NCBI RefSeq assembly: GCF_004139715.1
Contig: NZ_CP035544.1
Location: 1,116,001-1,180,000 of the forward strand
DNA from: Muriicola soli
GTDB taxonomy: Bacteria > Bacteroidota > Bacteroidia > Flavobacteriales > Flavobacteriaceae
DNA: 64,000 bases
Reading direction: 5' to 3'
Below the pieces are notes generated by a model that saw nothing but the letters and a program-made list of their open reading frames with translations, did no database searches and was not told the DNA's origin. Position numbers and translations under genes: made by a program. Below, piece by piece: positions 27,088-35,811 of the stretch (positions within the stretch are counted from its first letter, which is position 1; every line of letters starts with the position of its first letter).

Positions 27088-29337
27088 ATGCATATCTCTA
27101 TTAACTATCAAAATTCGAAGGCATTTTTCACCATTTTATTCCTGATGCAATGTTTTATCTCCATGGGGCATGAAATTAAGGGCAAGATTATGGACCCTTA
27201 CAACAAGCCAGTGGAAGGGGTTGGGATCTACAACGAAACAACTCAGGACTTCACCTATTCTGATATCAGCGGATACTTTGAGTTGGATACAATCGCGGTA
27301 AACGATGTCCTTTATTTCTACAGCCTGGGGTACGAGACGGTTTCCAAAGTGATCTCCAATGACGATCTCAATTCTTCTGTATCTGTGGTTTTAAAAGAGG
27401 CCCCTGTATCGCTTGAACAGGTAGTTCTTATCTCTAAAATCGATGCTTTTAGTAGAATGGTCCAAATTGACGTAGAACAAAATCCGGTGCGTTCATCGCA
27501 GGAAGTTCTCAGGAGGGTACCCGGATTATTGATAGGTCAGCATGCGGGAGGGGGTAAGGCGGAACAATTATTTTTACGTGGATTCGACCTGGATCACGGT
27601 ACGGATATTGCCATTTCTGTAGACGATATGCCGGTTAATCTGGTGTCTCATGCCCACGGGCAAGGATATTCAGACCTCCACTTCCTCATTCCGGAAACCC
27701 TGGACAGGCTAGATTTTGAAAAGGGACCCTACCGCGCTGAGCAAGGCAATTTTGCTACTGCAGGTCATGTAGCCATAAAAACCAAAGACAAAATAGAGCA
27801 AAACCAGATTAGCCTGGAAGCAGGGGATTTTAATACCCTGAGGTTGGTGAGCCTGATTAAATTACTGGAGACGGATCATGCGGATGGATACATTGCCTCG
27901 GAGGGCCTTGTAACCGATGGCTTCTTTGAATCTCCACAGAATTTCAATCGCCTCAACTTGATGGGTAGTTTTCGTTTTAGCAAAGAAAACGAGTCCCTGA
28001 GGCTGGGTGCTTCTCACTTTCAAAGTCGATGGGATGCCTCCGGACAAATTCCACAGCGGGCAGTAGATGCGGGATTAATTAGTAGGTTCGGGAGTATTGA
28101 TGATACGGAAGGCGGAACCACTTCGAGATCTAATTTATGGCTCAATCACTTTAAGGCATTGGATGAACACCAGAGTATTCGCACCTCTGCTTACCTCTCT
28201 GCCTATGATTTTGAGTTGTATTCAAATTTCACTTTTTTTCTCAACGATCCAGTATATGGGGATCAGATCAGACAAAAGGAAGACAGAATAATCCTGGGTG
28301 CAAAATCGGTTTATCAGAAAAAGCTGCACACAAAGGATGAGGTGCATGCCGAGTTGGAAATTGGGTCGGGATTTCGTTACGACCAGGTAAGTGACGTAGA
28401 ACTTTCGCGCAGCAGGAACCGCAGTGAAACACTTGAGAATATTGCGTTGGGACAGATAGACGAACTCAATGGCTTTGCCTTTGCTGATCTGGAGTACACG
28501 CTAGGGAAATGGACGCTTAATGGAGCCCTAAGAACCGATTATTTTAACTTCCAATACGAAAATGATCTGAGTGAGACCTATGACCGGCAGCGTAAAACCA
28601 AGGTATTTATCGCTCCTAAGTTTAATGTCCTCTATACGGCTTCACCAGAACTACAGGCCTTTCTTAAAACCGGCCTGGGCTTTCATTCTAATGATGCCAG
28701 GGTAGTGCTCGCCAATACAGGAGAAAGAACACTCCCCGGTGCTTTTGGCTCAGACCTGGGAATCATTTGGAAGCCTGGTTCCAGAACAGTTGTGAATGCA
28801 GGCCTGTGGATGCTGAGGTCGCAACAGGAATTTGTCTATGTTGGGGACGAGGGAATTGTAGAGCCCAGCGGCAGGAGCAGCAGGGCAGGAGCAGACCTGG
28901 GAGTTAGGCATCAATGGACAGACGATCTTTATTTGTACGCCGATGTGAACTATACCTATGCCCGCTCCATTGATGAGCCTGAAGGACAAGACTTTATTCC
29001 TCTGGCACCAGACCTTACGTCTGCCGGGGGTATTACCTTTGGAGGGATAAAGAACCTGAAAGCCTCATTGCAATACAGATATATAAAGGACAGGCCGGCA
29101 AATGAGGACAACAGCATTGTGGCCGAAGGGTATTTTGTCACCGATTTGAATTTGAATTATTCCATAAATAACCTCACTTTAGGGGTTGTAGTTGAGAATC
29201 TGTTTGATACCGAATGGAATGAAACCCAGTTTGCGACAGCGAGCAGATTGAGAAATGAACAACAGGCCGTGGAAGAGATCCATTTTACTCCCGGGACTCC
29301 ATTTTTTATCAGGGGAAGGTTATCACTGAGCTTCTGA
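27088..29337 (+). CDS. TonB-dependent outer-membrane receptor
   Basis: 749 residues. Signal peptide ending near 'CFISMGHE'; a carboxypeptidase-D regulatory-like beta-sandwich at about 30-105 (GVGIYNETTQDFTYSDISGY); plug domain at about 120-225 (QEVLRRVPGLLIGQ, 'LFLRGFDLDHGTDIAISVDD'); then a 22-strand barrel ending in aromatic F (RGRLSLSF), the signal for BAM insertion. The plug segment 'DHGTDIAISVDDMPVNLVSHAHGQ' contains several His, so a metal ligand is possible. No SusD partner follows, so polysaccharide uptake is unlikely. Confidence 0.9.
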   Translation: MHISINYQNSKAFFTILFLMQCFISMGHEIKGKIMDPYNKPVEGVGIYNETTQDFTYSDISGYFELDTIAVNDVLYFYSLGYETVSKVISNDDLNSSVSVVLKEAPVSLEQVVLISKIDAFSRMVQIDVEQNPVRSSQEVLRRVPGLLIGQHAGGGKAEQLFLRGFDLDHGTDIAISVDDMPVNLVSHAHGQGYSDLHFLIPETLDRLDFEKGPYRAEQGNFATAGHVAIKTKDKIEQNQISLEAGDFNTLRLVSLIKLLETDHADGYIASEGLVTDGFFESPQNFNRLNLMGSFRFSKENESLRLGASHFQSRWDASGQIPQRAVDAGLISRFGSIDDTEGGTTSRSNLWLNHFKALDEHQSIRTSAYLSAYDFELYSNFTFFLNDPVYGDQIRQKEDRIILGAKSVYQKKLHTKDEVHAELEIGSGFRYDQVSDVELSRSRNRSETLENIALGQIDELNGFAFADLEYTLGKWTLNGALRTDYFNFQYENDLSETYDRQRKTKVFIAPKFNVLYTASPELQAFLKTGLGFHSNDARVVLANTGERTLPGAFGSDLGIIWKPGSRTVVNAGLWMLRSQQEFVYVGDEGIVEPSGRSSRAGADLGVRHQWTDDLYLYADVNYTYARSIDEPEGQDFIPLAPDLTSAGGITFGGIKNLKASLQYRYIKDRPANEDNSIVAEGYFVTDLNLNYSINNLTLGVVVENLFDTEWNETQFATASRLRNEQQAVEEIHFTPGTPFFIRGRLSLSF

Positions 29338-29417
29338 AGATCTTGATAAGTGGTGTTGTACCTCTAATTGACAATCAGAATTCAGAAAAAAATTCTTCGC
29401 ATAACAAAAAAGCTTGT

Positions 29418-29425
29418 TATATTTG
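29418..29425 (+). promoter_or_regulatory. -7 promoter element of tRNA-Ser
   Basis: TATATTTG matches TAnnTTTG and lies 10 bases before the tRNA. No clear -33 element is seen. Confidence 0.55.
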
Positions 29426-29435
29426 CAGCCGCTAA

Positions 29436-29520
29436 GGAGGAATGGCAGAGTGGTCGAATGCGGCAGTCTTGAAAACTGTTGAGGGTCACACCTCCGGGGG
29501 TTCGAATCCCTCTTCCTCCG
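29436..29520 (+). tRNA. tRNA-Ser (TGA)
   Basis: 85 bases with a long variable arm, as in class II tRNAs. Acceptor GGAGGAA pairs with TTCCTCC; anticodon TGA in loop TTGAAAA; T arm GGGGG-TTCGAAT-CCCTC. CCA is not encoded. Confidence 0.93.
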
Positions 29521-29637
29521 CAAAGAAAAGCTTCACAGATGGTGAAGCTTTTTTTATTCCCTGAAGCCGGCAAAAGCTTGCTTTTGTAAGGCGGAGGGAA
29601 TAAAACAATCAAACCGCAGGTTTGAGCTTTTCTTTGC
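29520..29637. other. 118-base structured element behind tRNA-Ser
   Basis: The segment is bounded by a perfect 13-base inverted repeat (29520-29532 and 29625-29637). Inside are three hairpins: AGCTTCAC/GTGAAGCT (29529-29549) followed by a T-run, which doubles as the tRNA terminator; a long nested stem 29557-29600 (TTCCCT/AGGGAA outside, CAAAAGC/GCTTTTG inside); and TCAAACC/GGTTTGA (29609-29625). It may be a processed small RNA or a mobile palindromic element. Confidence 0.55.
29529..29556 (+). terminator. Intrinsic terminator of tRNA-Ser
   Basis: 8-bp perfect stem AGCTTCAC/GTGAAGCT, 5-base loop, T-run of seven. Confidence 0.85.
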
Positions 29638-29640
29638 AGG

Positions 29641-29895
29641 CCCCCCTCTAGGGATCAACGCAGTTAATCCCACAATAATAGGAAAGCGATATCGAGAATT
29701 CGTCGTTAGTATAAAACAGCATCCCGTATGGGTGCTTTTCTTAGCGTGACCCCCTTGTAGGGATCAACGCAGTTAATCCCACAATAATAGGAAAGCGATA
29801 TCGAGAATTCGTAGTTGGTAAAAGTCAGCATCCCGTATGGGTGCTTTTCTTTTCAAGTCCCCCCTCTAGGGATCAACGCAATTAATCCCAAAGGA
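29641..29895. repeat. Tandem repeat, 109-bp period, 2.3 copies
   Basis: The word GGGATCAACGCAGTTAATCC occurs at 29651 and 29760, and nearly identical at 29869, exactly 109 bases apart. Each full unit also has a purine-rich middle and ends with AGCATCCC-GTAT-GGGTGCT-TTTC, a terminator-like hairpin with one bulged T. The third copy breaks off after about 30 bases. No open frame spans it. Could be a duplicated small RNA gene or a duplicated terminator. Confidence 0.8.
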
Positions 29896-30378
29896 AATAA
29901 AAATACCCAACCAAGCGCCGTTTGCCACCGCACCGGCCGTCCACTCACTAAAAATGTTCTGGCAGACCATTTTTGAGCTTTCGGTCCGGTTTTTATGCTT
30001 AGGTCCTGATTGTATTATGCAGCCCTTAGGCTTAATTTGAAATTGGGGAGGGGTTAGCAACCCCGGCAACAAGCCTTTTCAGTTTTGCCCTGCATATTGG
30101 AGTGTATTTCAAGACTTTGATGATTATTTTATCGACGAACGACCACCTTTTCAGGATAAAATACAAGGCCGGAAATCCAGAGCTAAACACATTGTTTCCA
30201 AACGATTGTACAGGTCGATTTTTACTGTTAACTCATCGAAACTGTGAAAAATTGTTAGGGGTACTTTAGATTTTGAACCACTTGCCGATATTTTGGGGTC
30301 AAAACCTGTGAAAAAATCATAATGTATTGATTGGGACTCTTGCGAAATTTATCCTGATGAACCCCAATATCTTACCTT
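29896..30378. other. Intergenic region without a recognised gene
   Basis: About 480 bases between the tandem repeat and the PD40 gene. A 68-codon minus-strand frame (29866-30072) runs through the repeat and resembles nothing I know. No clear promoter or terminator found by eye. Confidence 0.35.
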
Positions 30379-31662
30379 ATGAAGAATTCTACACTCTGTT
30401 TAAAAATTGTAGCGGCAGGAATGGTGATCCTGTTTTGTGAAGTCGGAATGGCACAGCAAAACAGATTTATATCCAAAGACCTGGCCCGAAAAATTGAAGC
30501 CGACAAGCGTATCGAAAATTACCTGGAACTGTCAAGACTGGGTTATACGGAAAAAGAGATTTTCCAGGATCTGGGAAATGCCAACTTCCTTGCCGGGAAT
30601 TATAAGGCCGCAGCCTTTTGGTATCAGAAACTAATCGACCTAAGTGGTTCCGAGAACATTTCTCCAAATTACCTCAAGCGTTACAAGGCATCAATGCAAA
30701 AAGCCGGAATTGCAGATTTTGGCGATGAGGTGGCGCAGACCGACTGGTACTCTGAGATCGAAGGAGAGTATCTGGCAGACAAAAAAGTTAGCCCTAAAAC
30801 ATATGCTACTGCCCCGGCCAAAAAGCAAAACAAGCACAATTTTAAGCCGCTACATCGCGCAGCTTCTTTAGATGAACTTCGCGAACTGGCAGGATTAAAA
30901 GAGCAAAAGCCAGATCAACTTAAAAACAATTCCCGAATTCCGGGGAAGGGATACACTCCGCCTATATCCATATCCTCTGATGGAAAGACAGCATTCTTTA
31001 GCAAGGCGGTCTATATGAAGCCAGAATACGGCTTGTTTTCCAAAAAAGAACCGATATACAAGATCTACCAGGCCGAGAATGTAAACGGAAAGTGGAGGAA
31101 TGTAAAAGAACTCAGTGTTACCCCAAAGTATGCCTCGGCTATGCATCCTGCAGTTTCTCCTGACGGTAAACGCCTCTTTTTCTCCTCGGATATGCCCGGC
31201 ACCTTTGGAAAATATGATATCTATGTAGCCGAAATTCACAAGGATGGCAGTGTAGGCATCGCCAAAAACCTGGGCGAGAAAGTCAATACCCGTAAAAACG
31301 AAATGTACCCTAATCTTGTAGGAGGTAACCTCCTTTTCTTTGCTTCCAACGGAAGAGAAGGGATTGGCGGAATGGACCTCTTTGCCGTACAGGTAGGGGC
31401 CAGGAAAGTGGGAATGGCTATGAACCTGGGAGCTCCCTTTAATAGTAAAAGCGATGATTACGCCCTCAATGTCAATGCTGAGACAGGTATGGCTATTGTA
31501 ATGTCTAACCGCGGAGGCCTGGCCGATGAAACCAAACAACTGGTATTCTCTATCTCGGAGGATAAGAATGATCTGAGTACCCAAAAAAGGAAATACGACT
31601 TTCTGGAAGTACTGCCGATGGATCCCAACAGCGTATACACCAATATCTATTACCAGGACTAA
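30379..31662 (+). CDS. Secreted PD40 (WD40-like beta-propeller) repeat protein
   Basis: 427 residues. Signal peptide (VAAGMVILFCEVGMAQ). Residues about 30-100 form a TPR-like helical part (DLGNANFLAGNYKAAAFWYQ). Residues about 190-400 contain PD40 strands, best seen as 'HPAVSPDGKRLFFSSDMPGT' and 'MYPNLVGGNLLFFASNGREG'. This order (TPR then PD40) is that of flavobacterial OmpA-family envelope proteins, but the C-terminal OmpA peptidoglycan-binding domain is missing, so it is a short form. Probably periplasmic or outer-membrane associated; function unknown. Confidence 0.82.
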   Translation: MKNSTLCLKIVAAGMVILFCEVGMAQQNRFISKDLARKIEADKRIENYLELSRLGYTEKEIFQDLGNANFLAGNYKAAAFWYQKLIDLSGSENISPNYLKRYKASMQKAGIADFGDEVAQTDWYSEIEGEYLADKKVSPKTYATAPAKKQNKHNFKPLHRAASLDELRELAGLKEQKPDQLKNNSRIPGKGYTPPISISSDGKTAFFSKAVYMKPEYGLFSKKEPIYKIYQAENVNGKWRNVKELSVTPKYASAMHPAVSPDGKRLFFSSDMPGTFGKYDIYVAEIHKDGSVGIAKNLGEKVNTRKNEMYPNLVGGNLLFFASNGREGIGGMDLFAVQVGARKVGMAMNLGAPFNSKSDDYALNVNAETGMAIVMSNRGGLADETKQLVFSISEDKNDLSTQKRKYDFLEVLPMDPNSVYTNIYYQD

Positions 31663-31768
31663 TACTTAATTGCTGAAAGTGTTGTGATGTTGAATCAAAG
31701 GAATACTAATCGGTCGGATATCATGGGGGTTCATCTGCTTATTGCCGAGTGTTTTCTATCCCCGAAAA

Positions 31769-31792
31769 CAGCACGCATTTAAATGCTGTGCT
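31769..31792. repeat. Inverted repeat
   Basis: A GCATTT/AAATGC palindrome flanked by CAC and GTG arms. Not followed by a T-run. Possible operator or RNA hairpin. Confidence 0.4.
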
Positions 31793-31919
31793 AGCCACAG
31801 GTTAAAAGCCTAGTTTGGATACCAGGCAATGGTATAACCCTGAGAACAGATTGTAGTATGCATATCTGACCGATTTTCTTTTGATTTTTTCTATAGCATT
31901 TCCAAAAATATACTCTGTT

Positions 31920-31944
31920 TTTACCCCCGGATCAAGGGGGTAAA
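31920..31944. repeat. Perfect 9-bp inverted repeat
   Basis: TTTACCCCC and GGGGGTAAA around a 7-base loop, GGATCAA. Strong hairpin; could terminate transcription from the PD40 side or be a binding site. Confidence 0.55.
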
Positions 31945-32122
31945 TTAGTTGATTTGGACCCCGATTTTACAAACTGCCCGGTCGGTTTTTTGGGCATATT
32001 TCCGATGAAATACAGCATTTTCCTACATTTTATCGAAAAAATCTGCATTTCCTAGGACAAAATGGGGGCAATCTGTACTTTTTCAATTCCAATACAATAG
32101 TACAACCCCAAATCTCAGTCCT

Positions 32123-32254
32123 ATGGAAATGAACTCTACCTACAGAATTTCCGGAAGTGCGCTTCCGATTATTCCATTACCATTCCGAAATGGGAAACGA
32201 TCTATTTCCCCTTGTGTTTCTGATGCAGAATCCCTGATTGTTTTTGCCTGTTAA
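32123..32254 (+). CDS. Possible 43-residue ORF
   Basis: ATG-initiated frame MEMNSTYRISGSALPIIPLP... ending in a TAA, placed before the response regulator gene. No motif, no signal, no overlap with neighbours. Could be a leader peptide or chance. Confidence 0.2.
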   Translation: MEMNSTYRISGSALPIIPLPFRNGKRSISPCVSDAESLIVFAC

Positions 32255-32352
32255 AGGGTAAAATAGCTCCTGGTCATTTTACACCTTCAGACGCCCTAAA
32301 TCTCTTTTGATTTTATAAGGTTCTGAGGTCTCTTGTAAAGTTGCCTAATAAA

Positions 32353-32376
32353 TGATCTAACCGTAATGTTGGATCA
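32353..32376. promoter_or_regulatory. Candidate operator upstream of the response regulator
   Basis: TGATCTAAC and GTTGGATCA, 9-base arms with one mismatch and a 6-base spacer, about 55 bases before the start codon. Symmetry and position fit a dimeric regulator site. Confidence 0.35.
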
Positions 32377-32431
32377 TCGGCATTGATTTTTCAATAAATT
32401 CAAAACAACAATCGACTCAAATTTTGTGATT

Positions 32432-33061
32432 ATGAATACAACTATACTCAAGGTTATTGTAATTGACAGTGATCCTAAATTTCACGAGAGTTACAACTAT
32501 TTTTTTAGCACTTACAGGGATTACCGGCTGGTAGGGATCTACCGCACTGTGGAAGATGCCCTCGCTAATTATGAAATGGTAAATCCGGATATTATCTTGT
32601 CTGAAGTGAATTTTTTAGGCCTCTCAGGCATTGAAGGCCTGGTGGAATTCCAGAAGGCAAAGGACCCTGCCGTGGTGATCATGGTGAGTCATGAAGACGA
32701 CTATGAACGCATCATGGATGCCTTCCGATATGGGGCCGAAGGATACCTCACCAAACCAATCGGAAAGAAAAGGCTGCGTTATGCACTAAAAGCCGTGAAG
32801 GATGAAGGTGCAGCCCTGAGCAGTGATGTGGCGAAAAAGCTCATTTCGATGTACAGGAAGAAGACCTACCAGTTTTTCTCTGAGCGTGAAAACCAGATCA
32901 TTGAATACCTGGGAAAAGGCGCAACCTATAAGGTGATTGCCGATAAGTTATACATCACCCCCAGTACGGTGAACTTCCACATCCAGAACATCTACTTAAA
33001 ACTGGATGTGAACTCCAAGTCTAAGGCATTGAAAAAGATCAGGGAGATGAATGCTGCTTAA
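32432..33061 (+). CDS. LuxR-type response regulator with Glu in place of the phosphoacceptor Asp
   Basis: 209 residues from ATG at 32432 (an upstream in-frame GTG exists at 32426). Receiver domain 1-120: acidic pair D12/D14 (VIVIDSDP), Ser86 (MVSHEDD) and Lys108 (LTKPI) are in place, but the phosphorylation position reads PDIILSEVNFLG, Ser57-Glu58, where Asp is expected. A C-terminal LuxR HTH (about 145-205, FSERENQIIEYLGKGATYKV, 'TPSTVNFHIQNIY') binds DNA. Glu may mimic phospho-Asp, making the protein constitutively active or signal-independent. It lies just upstream of the array recombinase on the same strand; a regulatory link is only inferred. Confidence 0.85.
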   Translation: MNTTILKVIVIDSDPKFHESYNYFFSTYRDYRLVGIYRTVEDALANYEMVNPDIILSEVNFLGLSGIEGLVEFQKAKDPAVVIMVSHEDDYERIMDAFRYGAEGYLTKPIGKKRLRYALKAVKDEGAALSSDVAKKLISMYRKKTYQFFSERENQIIEYLGKGATYKVIADKLYITPSTVNFHIQNIYLKLDVNSKSKALKKIREMNAA

Positions 33062-33167
33062 AATAGATTTCAGTGAATTAGTTGATTGTCATTTAACAAA
33101 TTAAACAACTACACTCCTGCAATTGGAGTGCAGGCTTGTATAATATCTTGCCGATTAATTATATGTT

Positions 33168-34361
33168 TTGGTTAAGGTTCAACTTTCACTATTTATTCAT
33201 CGGGGTCGCCGGTGGATGAAGGTCGATTTTACGCCTTCACATGGAGTGGGGGAGTACATAAAGAAATATCCCGGCATACGATGGAGTAAGACGCATTGCT
33301 GTTATTGTATTCCTTACAGTAAGCGGGGGTTACACGAAATGTTTACCTACCTTAGAAAACGATCTTACTATGTGGATTACAGCGCAATCAAATCGGCCGG
33401 ACCCACTCCTTCTCTCCGATACAAGGAAAAGAGAAAACCGAAATGGGAACGATTGGAGAAAAATTCAAAAAGCGTCTACCGAGAATACAAGGCCTTTCTG
33501 GAAGGTCAACGGCTGAGCCCAAGTACGGTAGAGGTCTACACCAATTTTATTGTCGAATTCTTATTATTTATCGGGGATAAACCCCTCGTGAAAGTAAACA
33601 ATATGCTGATCCAGCGTTTTGTAGAGCGACTGGTATCTGATAAGAACTATAGCATCAGCAGTCACAGGCAGCTAATCAGTGCCATCAAGCATTTTGGGGA
33701 GCGTTTTACGCTGAGTGGGATAGAAGTGACGCTGCTGAAAAGGCCCAAGCGGTATAAGCGATTACCCATTGTGTTGAGTCGGCAGGAAATTATATCACTG
33801 CTCAGGAGCACTGCCAACCTCAAGCACAGGACTGCTCTGGCACTTTTGTATTCTGCAGGCTTGCGTATCAGTGAGTTGCTGAACCTGAAAAATGCGGATA
33901 TTGACCTGGACAGGAGGCAGATCAGGATTGAAAAGGGAAAAGGCAGGAAGGACCGTTATGTACTGATGGCGGAGAGTGTGGTACCCTTATTGCACAACTA
34001 CCTGATCACGTATAATCCTGTTGAGTACCTTATTGAGGGAGCAGATGGCCGAGCTTATAGTGCGGGGAGTGTGCGGAATTTTTTAAGGAAGGCCTGCAAG
34101 AAGGCCGGTATCAAAAAGCGTGTTACTCCGCATACGCTGAGGCATTCATTTGCAACTCATTTGATAGAGAATGGGGTAAATATGCGACACGTACAGGAGT
34201 TGCTGGGGCATTCGAAGCCTGAAACGACGATGATCTATACTCATATTGCCAAGAAAGACCTGCTGCAGATCCGTAGTCCTCTGGATGATGCTGTACTCCA
34301 TGGCCTCGGCCCCCATAAAAATCCGGCAAAACTATCCTTATCTGGAGGTTTTGACGGATAA
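33168..34361 (+). CDS. Tyrosine recombinase heading the cassette array
   Basis: 397 residues, TTG start at 33168. It is preferred over ATG at 33216 because 'VKVQLSLFIHRGRRWMKVDF' reads like the conserved first strands of flavobacterial homologues. Residues 1-90 form an extra N-terminal domain, 100-190 a SAM-like core-binding domain, 200-375 the catalytic domain. All active-site residues are present: R233, K257/K259 region, H322, R325, H348, Y357 (PHTLRHSFATHL, 'LLGHSKPETTMIYTHI'). The stretch between K259 and H322 shows no insertion like that of integron integrases, so it is XerC/D-like rather than IntI. The first cassette core lies 28 bases after its stop. I infer that it recombines the attC-like sites downstream. 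Confidence 0.9.
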   Translation: MVKVQLSLFIHRGRRWMKVDFTPSHGVGEYIKKYPGIRWSKTHCCYCIPYSKRGLHEMFTYLRKRSYYVDYSAIKSAGPTPSLRYKEKRKPKWERLEKNSKSVYREYKAFLEGQRLSPSTVEVYTNFIVEFLLFIGDKPLVKVNNMLIQRFVERLVSDKNYSISSHRQLISAIKHFGERFTLSGIEVTLLKRPKRYKRLPIVLSRQEIISLLRSTANLKHRTALALLYSAGLRISELLNLKNADIDLDRRQIRIEKGKGRKDRYVLMAESVVPLLHNYLITYNPVEYLIEGADGRAYSAGSVRNFLRKACKKAGIKKRVTPHTLRHSFATHLIENGVNMRHVQELLGHSKPETTMIYTHIAKKDLLQIRSPLDDAVLHGLGPHKNPAKLSLSGGFDG

Positions 34362-34395
34362 ATTCATATTTTTAGTTGCATATAACAAGTTGGCG
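34362..34395 (+). other. Candidate attI-like insertion site
   Basis: Segment between the recombinase stop and the first cassette core GTTGGCG (34389-34395). It lacks the long inverted repeat of an attC but carries the same GTT cross-over motif, and everything to its right is cassette. New cassettes would be expected to enter here. Confidence 0.5.
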
Positions 34396-34413
34396 TTCAT
34401 TGCATTACTTGAC

Positions 34414-34421
34414 TATATTTA
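34414..34421 (+). promoter_or_regulatory. Weak -7-like element in the leader of cassette 1
   Basis: TATATTTA, one mismatch from TAnnTTTG, with TTG 21 bases upstream (34390-34392, inside the core site). It could drive the first cassette. Confidence 0.25.
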
Positions 34422-34444
34422 ATCTTCTAACCTAATTTTATCAT

Positions 34445-35716
34445 ATGAAAGTATATAAAAATCTAATAGTTGCTTTAGTAATATCCTTTCTTGCATTTTC
34501 CTGCTCCGCACCAAAAGAAAAAGTCGAATACGGAAAGGCAACAAAAGAACTAATTACTCTTTTAGACAATGATCCTGCATTAAAATCAATGCTGGAATCT
34601 TCATTGAAGAAAGCAAAAGAGATTAACCCAAACAGAAACACGAATCCAGCTCAAAACCTTGCAGAATATTACGAATTCGTTACCTGGACGGAAACAACAA
34701 TGCCTTGGGCCATAGTTAAAAAGGAAGAATATCCGGAAATATTCGACAATATTTTCCAGGGACTATGTGCGTTCTATTTCTTAATTGATCAGCCACTTTC
34801 GGAGCTGGAAGGAAAAGGATTAGTGAATAACTCCCTCCAGTATTATGAACCATTTGCCAAATGGCTGGTCACTTTTAGCAAATCATGGGGTGCTTATCTA
34901 GACACTGAAGATTCTTGGAATGAAGAATATTATCAAATGGCATTAAACGATCCAAATTTCGGTCTACAAAATGATTGGTATGAAGATCCATCCAATTGGA
35001 AGACTTTTAACCAATTCTTTGCCAGATATTTGAAGACTCCTAATATGCGACCAATTGCAAGTCCAGATTTAGATTCTGTAGTCGTATCATTTGCAGATTC
35101 AGAACCTCAGGGTGTATGGGCGATAGATAGCACCTCGAATCTGACTGAGAAAGAGGGAGTTCCAGTAAAGTCTGCTACTCTCAAATCTATATCAAAACTT
35201 ATTGGCAATGACAGTCAGTACAAAGATGCATTTGCGAATGGTACATTCACCCATTCCTTCCTGAATGTGAACGACTATCACAGGTATCATTTTCCTCTGA
35301 GTGGCACAATAAAAGAGTCCAGGATAATTCAAGGTATCAATCCAACAGGTGGACAACTTTGGTGGGACCAAGAAAACAATAGATATGCATTTAACCCAAC
35401 TGCCAAAACGGGGTGGCAATCTGTGGAGACTAGAGGATGTGTTATCCTTGAAACTAATGAATATGGACTTGTCGCTTTAATGCCCATTGGGATGGGAGCT
35501 GTCGGGTCAGTAAATTTTGAAGAAAATATTACTCCCGGAACTATCGTGAAAAAAGGCGACATGCTTGGGCACTTTGCCTTTGGAGGATCTGACTTCATTA
35601 TGATCTTTCAGGATGGTGTTACGTTCACTTTAGATGCACCAATGCAGGAGGATGGCCAATCATATAATCATATATTAATGGGAGAACGTTTAGGTCTATT
35701 GCGGAAAGAAGAATAA
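34445..35716 (+). CDS. Cassette 1: phosphatidylserine decarboxylase-like lipoprotein
   Basis: 423 residues. Lipobox at VISFLAFSC. The first ~200 residues are helical and resemble the N-terminal domain seen in some decarboxylase relatives (NLAEYYEFVTWTETTMPWAI). The C-terminal part is PSD-like: 'HRYHFPLSGTIKES', 'MGAVGSVNFEENITPG', 'KKGDMLGHFAFGGSD'. The GGS would be the self-cleavage site creating the pyruvoyl cofactor. Being exported, it is unlikely to do bulk phospholipid synthesis; substrate unknown. First cassette: core GTTGGCG before it, matching CGCCAAC behind it. Confidence 0.75.
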   Translation: MKVYKNLIVALVISFLAFSCSAPKEKVEYGKATKELITLLDNDPALKSMLESSLKKAKEINPNRNTNPAQNLAEYYEFVTWTETTMPWAIVKKEEYPEIFDNIFQGLCAFYFLIDQPLSELEGKGLVNNSLQYYEPFAKWLVTFSKSWGAYLDTEDSWNEEYYQMALNDPNFGLQNDWYEDPSNWKTFNQFFARYLKTPNMRPIASPDLDSVVVSFADSEPQGVWAIDSTSNLTEKEGVPVKSATLKSISKLIGNDSQYKDAFANGTFTHSFLNVNDYHRYHFPLSGTIKESRIIQGINPTGGQLWWDQENNRYAFNPTAKTGWQSVETRGCVILETNEYGLVALMPIGMGAVGSVNFEENITPGTIVKKGDMLGHFAFGGSDFIMIFQDGVTFTLDAPMQEDGQSYNHILMGERLGLLRKEE

Positions 35717-35721
35717 CGAAA

Positions 35722-35782
35722 CGCCAACACCACCTATACACAATACCCTTCGGGATACTGCGCATAGCCGAGACCGTTGTAA
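35722..35782 (+). repeat. attC-like site 1
   Basis: R" CGCCAAC (matches the start of cassette 1), R' GTTGTAA (start of cassette 2). Short, 61 bp, with an inner TACCC/GGGATA hairpin. Preceded by the TAACGAAA box that overlaps the gene stop. Confidence 0.75.
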
Positions 35783-35811
35783 ACAATTTAAGAAACTCAC
35801 AATAAACTAAT

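Larger units (their letters stand above)
31663..32431. other. 770-base intergenic region with inverted repeats
   Basis: Holds three inverted repeats listed separately (31769-31792, 31920-31944, 32353-32376) and one 43-codon open frame. Otherwise no gene recognised. Confidence 0.5.

Noticed and set aside
29866-30072. Minus-strand 68-codon ORF
   Set aside because: It runs across the third tandem repeat copy and resembles no family; no start context.
30895-31584. Long minus-strand ORF of 229 codons
   Set aside because: Opposite-strand shadow of the PD40 gene; its translation has no domain and odd composition.
33168-34361. Phage integrase or conjugative-transposon integrase
   Set aside because: No phage, relaxase or conjugation genes follow; the regular gene-plus-site cassettes and own-end complementarity fit an integron-like role better.
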